Positions 50,169 through 59,582 of a stretch of 64,000 nucleotides of DNA are shown here, one piece after another. Each line of letters opens with the position of its first letter. The first letter of the stretch is position 1. Both the position numbers and the translations under genes were made by a program. The DNA comes from Pseudopedobacter beijingensis (GTDB lineage: Bacteria > Bacteroidota > Bacteroidia > Sphingobacteriales > Sphingobacteriaceae): the NCBI RefSeq assembly GCF_042678145.1, contig NZ_JBHUDG010000002.1, positions 186,001 through 250,000 of the forward strand, given 5' to 3'. The notes beneath the pieces are model-generated. The model searched no databases. It saw only the letters and a program-made list of their open reading frames with translations, and was not told where the DNA came from.

Positions 50169-52547
50169 CTACTTATCCCAAAACTTCCACCACTTTTTCT
50201 TAGCATCGCCATCTTCCATATAATACCCATAACTATTCCCGGAATGGTTAGCATAATAATATCCTGCATAATTATCCTGATACTTAGTATTGTAATAAGT
50301 AGAATACAGAACCTCCGGGCGATAATCATTCAGAACAATATAAGTGTTTTTGAGCTCATGTTCATGACTGATACGATCCGGTATTTCGGCTGCAGAGAGT
50401 TTGGAAATTCCTGTACGGATAACAAACAAATTGATATCACAATATGGAATAAGCGGTAGGGCATCAGAAACCAACCCAATTGGAGCAGTATCAAAAAGAA
50501 TATAATCATATCTCTTTCGCAGTTCCGCCACCATTTCTAATAACCTGGGCGAATACATCAGTTCTGCAGGATTAGGAGGATTTTGACCCGCAACAATTAA
50601 ATCCATATTCTCCTGTTTGGTATGATGGATGATGTCATCCAAGCTGTTTTTATGTGCCAGATAAGTGCTCAACCCTTCTTTGCCTTTAATATTAAAAGTA
50701 CGGTGTACTTTAGAGCGACGTAAGTCTGCGGCTACAATAATCACTTTTTTATCTATCAAAGCCAGGCTACTGGCCAGATTAATGGAAACAAAAGATTTAC
50801 CCTCACCAGCTATTTCAGAAGAAATAAAGATTACTTTACTCTGTTTTTCGCTAGCTACGAAGCTTAGGTTCGTTCTTACCGAACGTACCGATTCTGCAAA
50901 AACAGATTTAGGCTGTAAAGTGGTTAAGATTTGGGTGTTATTTTCGTCTACTTTTACCGGGAAATGCCGGATGACGCCAATAATAGGGGTGCTGCTAATG
51001 CTTTCTATGGTTTCTTTATCATAGATGTAAGGATTCAGCATTCTCGCTAAAAATATCAGCCCAATACCGGATATAATGCCTAGAACAATAGCAAAACGCC
51101 AAACAGCCGTAGTGACTGGCGAGATAGGATTCAAATTAGGCATGGCAGCATCTATGGAGCTGGCATCTGCCATAATAGAAGCTTTACTGATTTGGGCTTC
51201 CAGTTTTTTTTCCGAAAGAAAACTATAGATCTTGTCGTTGATATTATAATCTCTTTGCAAACCAAAAAGCTGTCTTTCCTGAGAAGGCATGGTTTGTAAA
51301 GTAGCATAAGCTTTATGGAGCTCGCTCTGGTTGAAACCTTTGAGTTGTTTGATCCGGTTGATACTGGATTTGATGTTTTCTTCGGCAGCAGATTTAATAA
51401 TGTGGAGCTTATTATCCAAATCAACAATAGGTTTAGCATTTTCTTTATAGGTACTGGATAAAGAAATGCGTTCCTGTATCAGGTTATTCCATTGGGTAAG
51501 CAGGTTACTTAACATAGGGTCCACCGTACCGTCCAGATTAAAGTTAAGGCTGATGGTCTGATCGTTTTTAAGAAACTGTTTTTGTAGTTGTTCCAGTTGT
51601 AATAATTGGATATCTGCAGTACGCGAAGCAGTTTCCAGTTTGGTAACCTCTGCTAAAGCGGCGGAGGCATTAGAGCTGAGGTCGAAAAAATTATTGGATT
51701 GCTTGAAGCTTTGCAATTTCTCTCCGGAAAGTTTGACGGAGTTTGACAGTTGGTCTAGTTGGGTATCTATAAAGTCGATAATCTGCTTGGCAGATTGAGA
51801 TTTATTATTGAGGTCCTGAGATAGATAAACCTTAATAATGGCATTTAAAGCATCGGCAGCAAAATATGCATTCTCATCTGTTTTAGAAACATTGGCTATA
51901 TTGGAGAATTTAGCAGCTTCAGAAATTGTGAGGTTGGCAGCCATTCTGCCGTAAAACTCAGATTTGTAATTAAATTTAATCAGATAGGTAGAGCCCTGCG
52001 AAAGTGTCTTTTTAGAAGTAATATAGAATGCAATTCCCGGTATTTGGATAGGTTGACCATAATTGTAAGTCTGATCATGACCGTCGTAGGATAAGATGAA
52101 GCTTTTGGACTGAGGTTTGATTTCTAAGGGCTTATTGTAAAAAACAGAGTCTTGTTTTAGTATATGTACTTCAAAAGGCTTGTTGGGGTACAGATTGCTG
52201 GTTCGTATACGTCCGTCCAGAAAATAGCTGACCGTCCAGTCTATATGATTCACCGCTTCCTGTATCACTTTTCGGCTCTTAAAAGTCCAGCTTTCTGAGA
52301 GTATTTTATTGGTGTAACTACGAGATAAAGGAGCCAGACTGACCGAATTGCTCAGATTGGGTTGTTTCTCTTCGAACTTCAGGAATGTAGAAGTGCTATA
52401 GGTTTTTGGAGTGTACCAGAGATAGGTATAGGCTCCGCCTAGGGCAATCAATAAGGTAAAAGCTACCCAATACCAGCGGCTGAGAATAATATTAAATAAC
52501 TTTCCGTAATTAATTTCTTGTTTGAAATGTTTAGGGGTATCAGACAT
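50169..52547 (-). CDS. Wzc-like polysaccharide co-polymerase/BY-kinase
   Basis: 792-residue inner-membrane protein that controls chain length and export. Seen: first membrane helix about residues 25-45, a long periplasmic coiled-coil part (about 250-450) with the PCP/Wzz pattern, a second helix near 482-502, then the cytoplasmic tyrosine kinase: Walker A SSEIAGEGKSFVSIN (about 576-590), Walker A' VIIVAADLRRSK (603-614), and Walker B YILFDTAP. The C-terminus is a tyrosine cluster (YSTYYNTKYQDNYAGYYYAN), the autophosphorylation tail. The start shares TAATG with the wza-like gene. It pairs with Wza for a trans-envelope export route. Confidence 0.94.
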   Translation of the reverse strand: MSDTPKHFKQEINYGKLFNIILSRWYWVAFTLLIALGGAYTYLWYTPKTYSTSTFLKFEEKQPNLSNSVSLAPLSRSYTNKILSESWTFKSRKVIQEAVNHIDWTVSYFLDGRIRTSNLYPNKPFEVHILKQDSVFYNKPLEIKPQSKSFILSYDGHDQTYNYGQPIQIPGIAFYITSKKTLSQGSTYLIKFNYKSEFYGRMAANLTISEAAKFSNIANVSKTDENAYFAADALNAIIKVYLSQDLNNKSQSAKQIIDFIDTQLDQLSNSVKLSGEKLQSFKQSNNFFDLSSNASAALAEVTKLETASRTADIQLLQLEQLQKQFLKNDQTISLNFNLDGTVDPMLSNLLTQWNNLIQERISLSSTYKENAKPIVDLDNKLHIIKSAAEENIKSSINRIKQLKGFNQSELHKAYATLQTMPSQERQLFGLQRDYNINDKIYSFLSEKKLEAQISKASIMADASSIDAAMPNLNPISPVTTAVWRFAIVLGIISGIGLIFLARMLNPYIYDKETIESISSTPIIGVIRHFPVKVDENNTQILTTLQPKSVFAESVRSVRTNLSFVASEKQSKVIFISSEIAGEGKSFVSINLASSLALIDKKVIIVAADLRRSKVHRTFNIKGKEGLSTYLAHKNSLDDIIHHTKQENMDLIVAGQNPPNPAELMYSPRLLEMVAELRKRYDYILFDTAPIGLVSDALPLIPYCDINLFVIRTGISKLSAAEIPDRISHEHELKNTYIVLNDYRPEVLYSTYYNTKYQDNYAGYYYANHSGNSYGYYMEDGDAKKKWWKFWDK

Positions 52548-53341
52548 TACTTGCTTAAATTGGAAATTAATAGATAGAGATTCAGTATGCTCAGGCCAAC
52601 TCCCAGAAAGGAAGTGGCGGGACCTATGCGATCTAGTGTTTGGAAAGCCCCGCGGGGTTGCGCATAAATGACATCATTATCACGGAGCATCAAGCGTGGA
52701 TCCGCTAAGCTATTGATGTCTTCCAGATTAGCAATTAAAACTTCTGGATGTTGAAGGTTCCCCCTGATAATCTTGATCTTTCTTTTATTGGCCCGGTTAT
52801 TTAAGCCCCCGGCTTCACCCATCATTTGTACCAGATGTACCTGATCTTTTTGTAAAAGGTAATTCCCTTGCTTATTGAATTCCCCTAAAAAAGTGACCGT
52901 AAGGTTATTGATCTTAAGAGTAATAATAGGAGCGCTTAGAAGTTGTGTTTGATATAAACGATTGAGTTCTTCTTGTGCATGGATACGGCTTAATCCGCCC
53001 AGTTTTATCTTGCCAATGACAGGGAGCAATACGGTGCTGTCAGTTTCTACCCGATAAACCATTCCGGTAGATTGATTAAGGTTTTGCATATTCTGTCCGC
53101 CCAATCCGGAAATTAAAGCTTCATTCTGCAGGTTAAGAATACTTAAAGTATTACCGGGCTGTATAATTTGTTCTTTACTGGTTATAGTTGCATCGCCTTC
53201 CTGTGCAGTATATACCGGAAGATTGGAAATGCTCTTTTCCTGATAGGTATTAAATAAAATGTTTTTCTTTGAGGAGCAGGAACTCAATATAAAAAGAGCC
53301 AGGCCAATTAATACAACAGCACTTTTGCTATAATCAAACAT
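52547..53341 (-). CDS. Wza-like outer-membrane polysaccharide export lipoprotein
   Basis: 264 residues from the ATG at 53341, chosen because it yields a lipoprotein signal (MFDYSKSAVVLIGLALFILS then SC, Cys22); the open frame extends 31 codons further upstream with no signal logic. Seen: the polysaccharide export (PES) domain with VLLPVIGKIKLGGLSRIHAQ, the SLBB-like FLGEFNKQGNYLLQ and MMGEAGGLNNRANKRKIKII, and a C-terminal hydrophobic helix (LGVGLSILNLYLLISNL) that could cross the outer membrane. The stop overlaps the wzc-like start, so the two are co-translated. Confidence 0.92.
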   Translation of the reverse strand: MFDYSKSAVVLIGLALFILSSCSSKKNILFNTYQEKSISNLPVYTAQEGDATITSKEQIIQPGNTLSILNLQNEALISGLGGQNMQNLNQSTGMVYRVETDSTVLLPVIGKIKLGGLSRIHAQEELNRLYQTQLLSAPIITLKINNLTVTFLGEFNKQGNYLLQKDQVHLVQMMGEAGGLNNRANKRKIKIIRGNLQHPEVLIANLEDINSLADPRLMLRDNDVIYAQPRGAFQTLDRIGPATSFLGVGLSILNLYLLISNLSK

Positions 53342-53714
53342 GTGGTAGTTTAGTAAATAAGATTCAATATTAATGATTTTTTTTGTTGTGAGAAAATGTG
53401 TTTTTAGCCAGTCAGTTTCTGTGAGGCTTTTCAATTCATGATTCAGGTGTCTAGCATTCCGATATTTGGGTATTTGTCATGTTGAGTACTCAGGCGGCCT
53501 CAATTGGATTATTATTGTGTTGTTTGAATGTTTTTGAGTGAGCTTGCTCCGTTCCTCGCAAAGACGCTCTTATTTATTATTACGAGCCTGCGAAGTAATT
53601 TCTATAGGGCAAGGGTGAAAATATCTTACGTCCTGAAGAGAAAGCCAGGAGTCTTATAGTTAGGTCCTTCCGTCACATTGATGCTGAATATATTGTAATA
53701 TAAATCAATATAAA

Positions 53715-53891
53715 ATGGCTTTTGAATTGTATTTCGGTAATCAAGCTAAAGCAGGTTCAACCGTTCTGCTTAAATTCCGCATCAGTACAATTCGGTTGGC
53801 AGAGGTTAAGCCTAAGTATAATCTTTCAAAGAATTGTGCGCAGCGGAGAGTTTTTGGTTCCTTTTTGCGGAAACATGCGAAGCATTCATGA
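53715..53891 (+). other. Possible short ORF or element remnant (58 codons)
   Basis: Plus frame reads MAFELYFGNQAKAGSTVLLK, then FRISTIRLAEVKPKYNLSKN; the minus strand is open too over the same span (FERLYLGLTSANRIVLMRNL). The block is unlike the array units around it, with higher GC at its end (GGCCGGTCAAGAGGCCGGAG, a hairpin at about 53942-53961). I do not recognise a protein family. I have the impression of a dispersed Sphingobacteriaceae element, unverified. Confidence 0.25.
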
Positions 53892-54842
53892 ATACCTTTT
53901 AAAAAACAAATAAAAACCATGAATAAAAGGAACTTGACCAGGCCGGTCAAGAGGCCGGAGCGGTAAGAGCGAAAATGCTTGATTGTGAGCTTTTGTAAAT
54001 AACGTCAATGGTAGCCCGTCTAAAAGTAGTGCGCCGGATCAATAAAGAGCAATAGCTCCTTGTTTATCATTCATCATTAAACATAGAATAACCTTTAATA
54101 GGTTGCTTCACTCCGTTCGTAAAGACGCTCTTGTTTTTGTCATTACGAGCCTGCGAAGTAATCTCTATAAGGCAAGGGTGAAAATATCTTACGTTCCGGG
54201 GAGGAAACCAGGAGTCTATAGTTAGGTTCTTTAGGTCACATTGATATCGTCGAAATGTAGTGCGTTGGGTCAATAAAGGTCAATAGCTCCTTGTTTATCA
54301 TTCATCATTAAACATTCAATATCTTTAATAGATTGCTCCACTCCGTTCGCAAAGCCTCTCTTATTTTTGTCATTACGAGCCTGCGAAGTAATCTCTATAA
54401 GGTAATGATAAAAACATCTTAAGTTCAGGGGATGAAGCCGGAGTGTATCCCCGCGCACCACATCTCGAGTACCTCAATGTGACCTTCTAGTGCTTTTACA
54501 GCTTTATTGTCACCCTGAGGCTCTCGAAGGGTAGATACTTAATTTCTCTTTGTTTTCTCACGCACCACATTTCGAGAGCCTCAATGTGACCTTTAGTTTT
54601 CATACCACGTTAGTTTAAGCCTGTCGGAATATGAGCGAGATAGAAATAGGAACTCCATAAATGAAACAAAGCAATTTATGGTAGCTTAACCAGTAGATAA
54701 GTTAACATCAAGAAAGCTGTTGGTGTTGCTAGGTTATAAGTTAAAATCATTGATGATATAAAAATATTTACATCTTACTACCTAAAAATGGGTATATTTT
54801 TCTTTAAGATCGTGAAAATGATAAGTTTGTATTAAAAATTTA

Positions 54843-54850
54843 TATTTTTG
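54843..54850 (+). promoter_or_regulatory. Possible -7 box for the T9SS cargo gene
   Basis: TATTTTTG matches the Bacteroidota -7 consensus TAnnTTTG, 20 bases before the ATG. The nearest TTTG upstream (54826-54829) is 13 bases away rather than 19-20, so the promoter is weakly supported. Confidence 0.3.
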
Positions 54851-54869
54851 TAAAGACTTAAACTGGCGT

Positions 54870-57800
54870 ATGGTGAAAAATATACTTTTTAGATATATTG
54901 TATCTGTATGTGCTATAATGGCGCTCTCTAAAGTAGCAATGTCAAGTCTTGCTACAGACTATTTTCGCACAAAACAAAGTGGAAACTGGAATGATATCAA
55001 TACCTGGGAAAGCTCTGCGGACAACTCAATCTGGGCTGATGCGACCTTGATACCTGGAACCCCGTCTACTAAAATTCAAATTCAAAATGGACATACGGTG
55101 ACGGTAAGTGCAAATATAACGGTGGATGATGTCGTTATAGAAGAGGGAGGAGTGGTGGATGTGGTTTCGGAGGCTACGTTGACCATCGCTAATGCGGTTG
55201 CGGCAACTGACTTTGACGTTTTGGGTATTTTAAGAAATGCGGGAACTATAATTACAATAGGAAATTTGGTTTTTCATAATAACAGTATTTATCGGCATAC
55301 AAGAACCTCCTCTTCTGGGGTAATACCCAATGCGGTTTGGGAAGATGGTTCATCTTGTGAAATTATAGGGTTTGTCAATGCATCTGGTGCAATAGGAGGA
55401 ATGTCTCAAAGTTTTTATAACTTTATTTGGAATTGCCCTAGACAATTGGAAGGTTTCGTTCCTTCGTTTGGTAATTCTAATCCAATATTTAGAAATAACT
55501 TTGTTGTAATGAATACAGGGATAGGAAGTTTCCAGATATCAGGCTCTGGTGGAAAAGTAATTACAGTTGATAATTATATTCAATCAGGGGGAACGGTCAA
55601 TATTATTAATACAAATGATAATTCTAAAAGGACGACAATAGATGTAAAGCGAGACTTTAATATGACGGGAGGAACTCTTCGTAAAGGTATTAATCTTGGT
55701 ATTGGAGAGATAGTTTTTAGTGGTACTACAGAGCAAATATATTCTAGAACGGAAGGTGTCGTTTCTGGCGGCATAGAGTTTATTGTGAACCCTGGTGCTA
55801 TTGTAGATTTTGGTGATTCAACTATTCCCAATACAGTTATAGGTACATTTATCGTTCAAGATGGGGCAACTCTACTTACTTCCCATCCACAAGGTATTTC
55901 TTTATCAGGTGCTACCGGAGCCATACAATCTACTGGCACCCGGACCTTTAGCCCCAATGCCAATTATGTGTTTAACGGTGCAGCAGCACAGCAAACAGGA
56001 ACGGGTTTACCGGCTAGTGTGAATAATTTAACCGTTGACAACCCTGCAGAAGTAACATTAAGACCCGGAGCTTTAACCGTTAACGGTACCTTGGAGGTCA
56101 CAAACGGCTATCTGGATTTAGGCTCCAATACTTTAACCACTACCGGTGCAATAGGATTGATGGGGAATGGTACGCTCAAAACGCAGCATGTAGGAACGGC
56201 ACTCAGTTCAGGAAAAACCTGGAATGGGACGGTGGAATACAATGGTTCTTCTCCCCAAAATATTATAACCGGGCAATACAATAACTTGAAGCTGACAGGT
56301 GGAAATAAAACGCTTATGGGCAATATCACGATTTCCGGAGATGTAGACGCTACTGGTGTAGGAACTGTAAATACAGGAATCTATAAAGTGAATTATAACA
56401 AAGCAGGAAACCAAAATGTAGGAGGAATAGCCTATTATGATCTGGAGATTAACGGTTCAGGAACTAAAACGGTATCCGCGGCTGCCACGGTAAGTAATAA
56501 TGTAACTGTCAATGCAGGAACATTAAATGCTAACGGAAATTTAACCTTATTGGCTTCTGCCAATTCTAATGCCAATATTGGAGCTTTAAGTGGTTCTGCG
56601 GATGTTGTGGGTAATGTGAAAATACAGTCATTTTTGAGAGGTGCCGATTATGGAGCTGTAAGGGGAAGCCGAACAATGTCTTCACCGGTTAATGATGCAG
56701 CTATTTCAGGAGATAAAACCTTTGCGCAACTTAAAAAATATATGATTATTACAGGGAATGGTGGTGCAATTAATGGTTTTGATGCGGTACCGTCAGGCCT
56801 TAAAAATGCTGATATGGTGCTAACTTATGATGAGAATACTGCTGCTTTTGTGCCTATTCCTAATATTACTAGTTCAATCGGAAGCGGGCATGGGTTTATA
56901 TATCTTTTTATAGGTAATAGAGATTATAAAGATTCTAATCCTGGCAAATTGATCAAGCCTTTTGTGCCAGCGGAAAGTGTTATGCTGACCTATGAAGGAC
57001 CGATAAATAAAGGTAACATAGATATTCCTGTAAGCTATAATCCAAATAATACAGTTTTACCTGGAGCATTTATTGCGGGGAATCCTTATCCTGCAACTAT
57101 AGACTGGGAGGGTATTTATGCCTCTTCTTCTAATCTCAGCGCATCTATGTCCATTGTTTTTGGTGGTAAACCCATGGCATCCTATAATGCTGTATTAGGA
57201 ACGGGGGTAAACGGAGGTGGAAGATATATACAGCCAGGTCAGGGATTTTATATATATGCTAATAATGGAGGAGGGGTATTACGGTTTCGTGAATCTCACA
57301 AAAATATAAATGAGGAGCCTGCCAGATTATTGAAGATAAGGGATAAACAGTTCCTTTCTGATGGGAGTGGTAAACAGATTTCTTTGGCAAAAACACGGTT
57401 AAATACAGATTTATTTACTCCGGCTATATTGAGATTAAGTTTGAGTTTGGGTGAATCAACAGAAGAAACAATTGTAGCTTTTGACGAGCAATTTAATACG
57501 GAAGCGGATGATCAGGATACTCCATATATGGCAACTTCTGGTTATGCTGTTGGTTTATCTACGCAATCATCTGATGAAAAACCATTAGCAATCAATTTAA
57601 CATCGTTAAATGATTCGGCTACTCCAATAAAATTGAATATAAACAGTGCGAAGACATCAGAAATTACCCTTAATTTTAAGAGCGTTCCAATTTTTAATGA
57701 TAGACTGTTAATATTAAAAGATAAGCTGAATGGTGCGGAGCAGATTGTAGATAGGGATAATAGCCAATACGTCTTTCATGTAGATACTAAAGATAATCGT

Positions 57801-58385
57801 TCATTTGGAGGGGACAGGCTTTCTCTTTCATTGGTGCCTGTAGGGGTGTTGCCTGTAGAGTTTGTCGGTTTTGATATTTATAAATCAGGAAATAGTGTTC
57901 AGCTTAGATGGGCTGTAGTAAAGGAGGAAATAGGATATAATTATATTATAGAAAAATCTTACGAAGGATCTGTATTTAAGGAACTGGGCAGGATTAGTGC
58001 GGCTGGTTTAAGCTCTTATAGTTATATGGATACTAACCCTTATATAGGAAATAATTACTACAGAATCAGACAAGTTGACGCCAGTGGAGAAGAAAAAATA
58101 TCGGTTATTCGAATGTTGAAATTTGATTTCGACCTCAAAGAAAAGACCTTTTCGATCTACCCTAATCCTACCGATGGTGATATTCAAATAAAGTTGGGTG
58201 ACAATAACTCTGATAAAGTATTGGCCAATATATTTAGAATAGATGGAACGTTCATAAAATCTACAATACTGGATAAAGGAGATTTGAAAGTGAATATAGA
58301 GTCCCTTCCGAGAGGAGTTTATATGATGGATTTAATAGGAGGAGATGGTAAGCGGATAGGTACTGAAAAAATTATAAGAAAATAA
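54870..58385 (+). CDS. Large surface protein with type IX secretion sorting domain
   Basis: 1171 residues. Seen: signal peptide at residues 1-28 (hydrophobic IVSVCAIMALSKVAM), then RTKQSGNWNDINTWES and a long repetitive beta-rich part (about 60-560) with recurrent NGTLEVTNG, GNVTISG-like and DLEINGSGTKTVSA motifs, as in parallel beta-helix adhesins. A second part (about 560-960) has PFVPAESVMLTYEG and GAFIAGNPYPATIDWEGIY. A fibronectin-like stretch follows LPVEFVGFDIYKSGNSVQLR. The C-terminal 80 residues carry the T9SS type A signal (FSIYPNPTDGDIQIKLG, LPRGVYMMDLIG, KIIRK). It would be exported through the outer membrane and anchored or released. The next gene starts 9 bases on, which ties it to the PID-CTERM peptide. 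Confidence 0.88.
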   Translation: MVKNILFRYIVSVCAIMALSKVAMSSLATDYFRTKQSGNWNDINTWESSADNSIWADATLIPGTPSTKIQIQNGHTVTVSANITVDDVVIEEGGVVDVVSEATLTIANAVAATDFDVLGILRNAGTIITIGNLVFHNNSIYRHTRTSSSGVIPNAVWEDGSSCEIIGFVNASGAIGGMSQSFYNFIWNCPRQLEGFVPSFGNSNPIFRNNFVVMNTGIGSFQISGSGGKVITVDNYIQSGGTVNIINTNDNSKRTTIDVKRDFNMTGGTLRKGINLGIGEIVFSGTTEQIYSRTEGVVSGGIEFIVNPGAIVDFGDSTIPNTVIGTFIVQDGATLLTSHPQGISLSGATGAIQSTGTRTFSPNANYVFNGAAAQQTGTGLPASVNNLTVDNPAEVTLRPGALTVNGTLEVTNGYLDLGSNTLTTTGAIGLMGNGTLKTQHVGTALSSGKTWNGTVEYNGSSPQNIITGQYNNLKLTGGNKTLMGNITISGDVDATGVGTVNTGIYKVNYNKAGNQNVGGIAYYDLEINGSGTKTVSAAATVSNNVTVNAGTLNANGNLTLLASANSNANIGALSGSADVVGNVKIQSFLRGADYGAVRGSRTMSSPVNDAAISGDKTFAQLKKYMIITGNGGAINGFDAVPSGLKNADMVLTYDENTAAFVPIPNITSSIGSGHGFIYLFIGNRDYKDSNPGKLIKPFVPAESVMLTYEGPINKGNIDIPVSYNPNNTVLPGAFIAGNPYPATIDWEGIYASSSNLSASMSIVFGGKPMASYNAVLGTGVNGGGRYIQPGQGFYIYANNGGGVLRFRESHKNINEEPARLLKIRDKQFLSDGSGKQISLAKTRLNTDLFTPAILRLSLSLGESTEETIVAFDEQFNTEADDQDTPYMATSGYAVGLSTQSSDEKPLAINLTSLNDSATPIKLNINSAKTSEITLNFKSVPIFNDRLLILKDKLNGAEQIVDRDNSQYVFHVDTKDNRSFGGDRLSLSLVPVGVLPVEFVGFDIYKSGNSVQLRWAVVKEEIGYNYIIEKSYEGSVFKELGRISAAGLSSYSYMDTNPYIGNNYYRIRQVDASGEEKISVIRMLKFDFDLKEKTFSIYPNPTDGDIQIKLGDNNSDKVLANIFRIDGTFIKSTILDKGDLKVNIESLPRGVYMMDLIGGDGKRIGTEKIIRK

Positions 58386-58394
58386 TATTTGCAT

Positions 58395-58622
58395 ATGAAG
58401 TTGTTGCGAAAGATATTTATGGTGTTAGGTTTTTCTTTGTGTATGATTACAGCCTATGCTGCCTGTCCGCCTAATGATCCTTTTTGTAATGATGATGGGG
58501 AAGAGCCTGATCCATGGGGAGACATTCCCATAGATGGTGGAGCTCTTGCATTGCTTGCAGGGGGAGCAGCCTTGGGTTATAAAGCCTTAAAGAAGAAAAA
58601 AGAAGAAGGATCAGAAAAATAA
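58395..58622 (+). CDS. Small PID-CTERM-like sorting-signal protein (candidate exosortase substrate)
   Basis: 75 residues from the ATG at 58395. Three parts only: a signal peptide (MKLLRKIFMVLGFSLCMITA, cleavage near YAA), a very short acidic middle (CPPNDPFCNDDGEEPDPWGD) with two cysteines, and a C-terminal sorting signal IPIDGG + hydrophobic ALALLAGGAALGYKAL + basic KKKK tail. The PID-GG, helix, Lys layout is that of the PID-CTERM type of exosortase signal, analogous to PEP-CTERM. After both cuts only about 25 residues would remain. It sits 9 bases after the T9SS cargo gene and 1 base before a GT2 gene. The only exosortase visible here is at 10442-11008. Family name recalled from memory; layout is directly visible. 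Confidence 0.8.
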   Translation: MKLLRKIFMVLGFSLCMITAYAACPPNDPFCNDDGEEPDPWGDIPIDGGALALLAGGAALGYKALKKKKEEGSEK

Positions 58623-58623
58623 T

Positions 58624-59370
58624 ATGTTGATATCTGTTATTACATCTACTTATAACTCGGCCAGTTGCTTAGCTAATGCTTTGGAATCTTTTAAAGTACA
58701 AAGCTACGCAGAAAAGGAATTGGTATTGGTAGACGGAGGATCAACAGATAAAACTTTGGAAATTATAGAAAAATCTGAAATAACAGATAAAATGATTTCT
58801 GAACGCGATCAAGGAATTTATGATGCATTGAATAAGGGAATAATGTTGGCTTCTGGAGATGTGATAGGGATATTGCATTCAGACGATATGTTCTACAATG
58901 CGGAAGTATTGCAAAGTGTTGCGGAGGTATTTAAGGCTAACCCTGATTTGAAAGCTGTGTATGGTGATTTACTTTATGTAGAGCGGGACAATACCGATAA
59001 AGTGGTAAGAAACTGGAAGTCGGGAGAATTTGATGTTAATAAACTAGCCTACGGATGGATGCCACCACATCCGGCATTGTTTATTAAAAAACAATGTTTC
59101 CTTAAATATGGGCTTTATGATTTACAGTATCATTCTGCTGCAGATTACGATTTGATATTACGTTTTTTATATAAATATAAAATAGAAACAGCTTATTTGC
59201 CTCAGATTCTGATGAAAATGAGAGTGGGCGGTATGAGTAACAAAACCTTTAAAAATCGTTTAAGGGCCAATGCAGAAGATCGAGTGGCGATGAAAGTAAA
59301 TGGTATTGCTTTCCCATTTCTGGTTGCAGCTTTGAAGCCTTTACGAAAAATAGGACAGTATATAAAATGA
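58624..59370 (+). CDS. Family 2 glycosyltransferase (WcaA/WbbD-like)
   Basis: 248-residue GT-A enzyme. Seen: LISVITSTYNSASCLANALE, KELVLVDGGSTDKTLEII, ISERDQGIYDALNKGIMLAS (the GIYDAMNKG block of this subfamily) and ILHSDD (SDD as DxD motif), followed by PHPALFIKKQCFLKYG and YHSAADYDLILRF. It starts 1 base after the PID-CTERM gene stop, so the two are co-translated. Its place next to a sorting-signal peptide suggests it adds a sugar early in the pathway; this is inference. Confidence 0.92.
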   Translation: MLISVITSTYNSASCLANALESFKVQSYAEKELVLVDGGSTDKTLEIIEKSEITDKMISERDQGIYDALNKGIMLASGDVIGILHSDDMFYNAEVLQSVAEVFKANPDLKAVYGDLLYVERDNTDKVVRNWKSGEFDVNKLAYGWMPPHPALFIKKQCFLKYGLYDLQYHSAADYDLILRFLYKYKIETAYLPQILMKMRVGGMSNKTFKNRLRANAEDRVAMKVNGIAFPFLVAALKPLRKIGQYIK

Positions 59371-59374
59371 ATTA

Positions 59375-59535
59375 ACCACAAAGTATAACAGAGAACACAA
59401 ATAGAAATTTAATCTTTGCGAACTTAGTGTCCTTTGTGTTTTAAAAACAGGAATAGCTTAACCACAAAGTATACAGAAAATAAAGAGAAGAATTTCAATC
59501 TTTGAAAACTTAGTGTTCATTGTGGTTATTATAAA
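59375..59535. repeat. Two direct repeats between the GT2 and wecA-like genes
   Basis: TTAACCACAAAGTATA starts at about 59373 and 59459; each copy continues with an A-rich part and ends CTTAGTGT.C.TTGTG. Length is about 85 bases per copy. No gene; the gap to the next start is 212 bases. Confidence 0.65.
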
Positions 59536-59582
59536 GTAATATAAATTTTAAATAAAGTCTATAGATAAAAAACTACAAAACC

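Larger units (their letters stand above)
53342..54869. repeat. Gene-free divergent region with array relics
   Basis: Between the minus-strand wza/wzc pair and the plus-strand T9SS gene. It holds at least three degraded units of the 230-240 bp array type (ACTCCGTTCGCAAAG and ATTACGAGCCTGCGAAGTA at about 53560-53600, 54110-54160 and 54340-54390) and CACATTTCGAGAGCCTCAAT repeats (54460-54590). 53715-53891 is a possible short element described separately. The last 250 bases are AT-rich and repeat-free and should contain the promoter of the next gene. Confidence 0.6.

Noticed and set aside
54067..54461. Two minus-strand frames of 63-68 codons
   Set aside because: Repeat translations (EITSQARNDKN), found in each array unit.
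54870..58385. Reading the large protein as the exosortase substrate
   Set aside because: Its C-terminus (YPNPTDGD...KIIRK) is a T9SS signal without a PID/PEP motif and hydrophobic helix.
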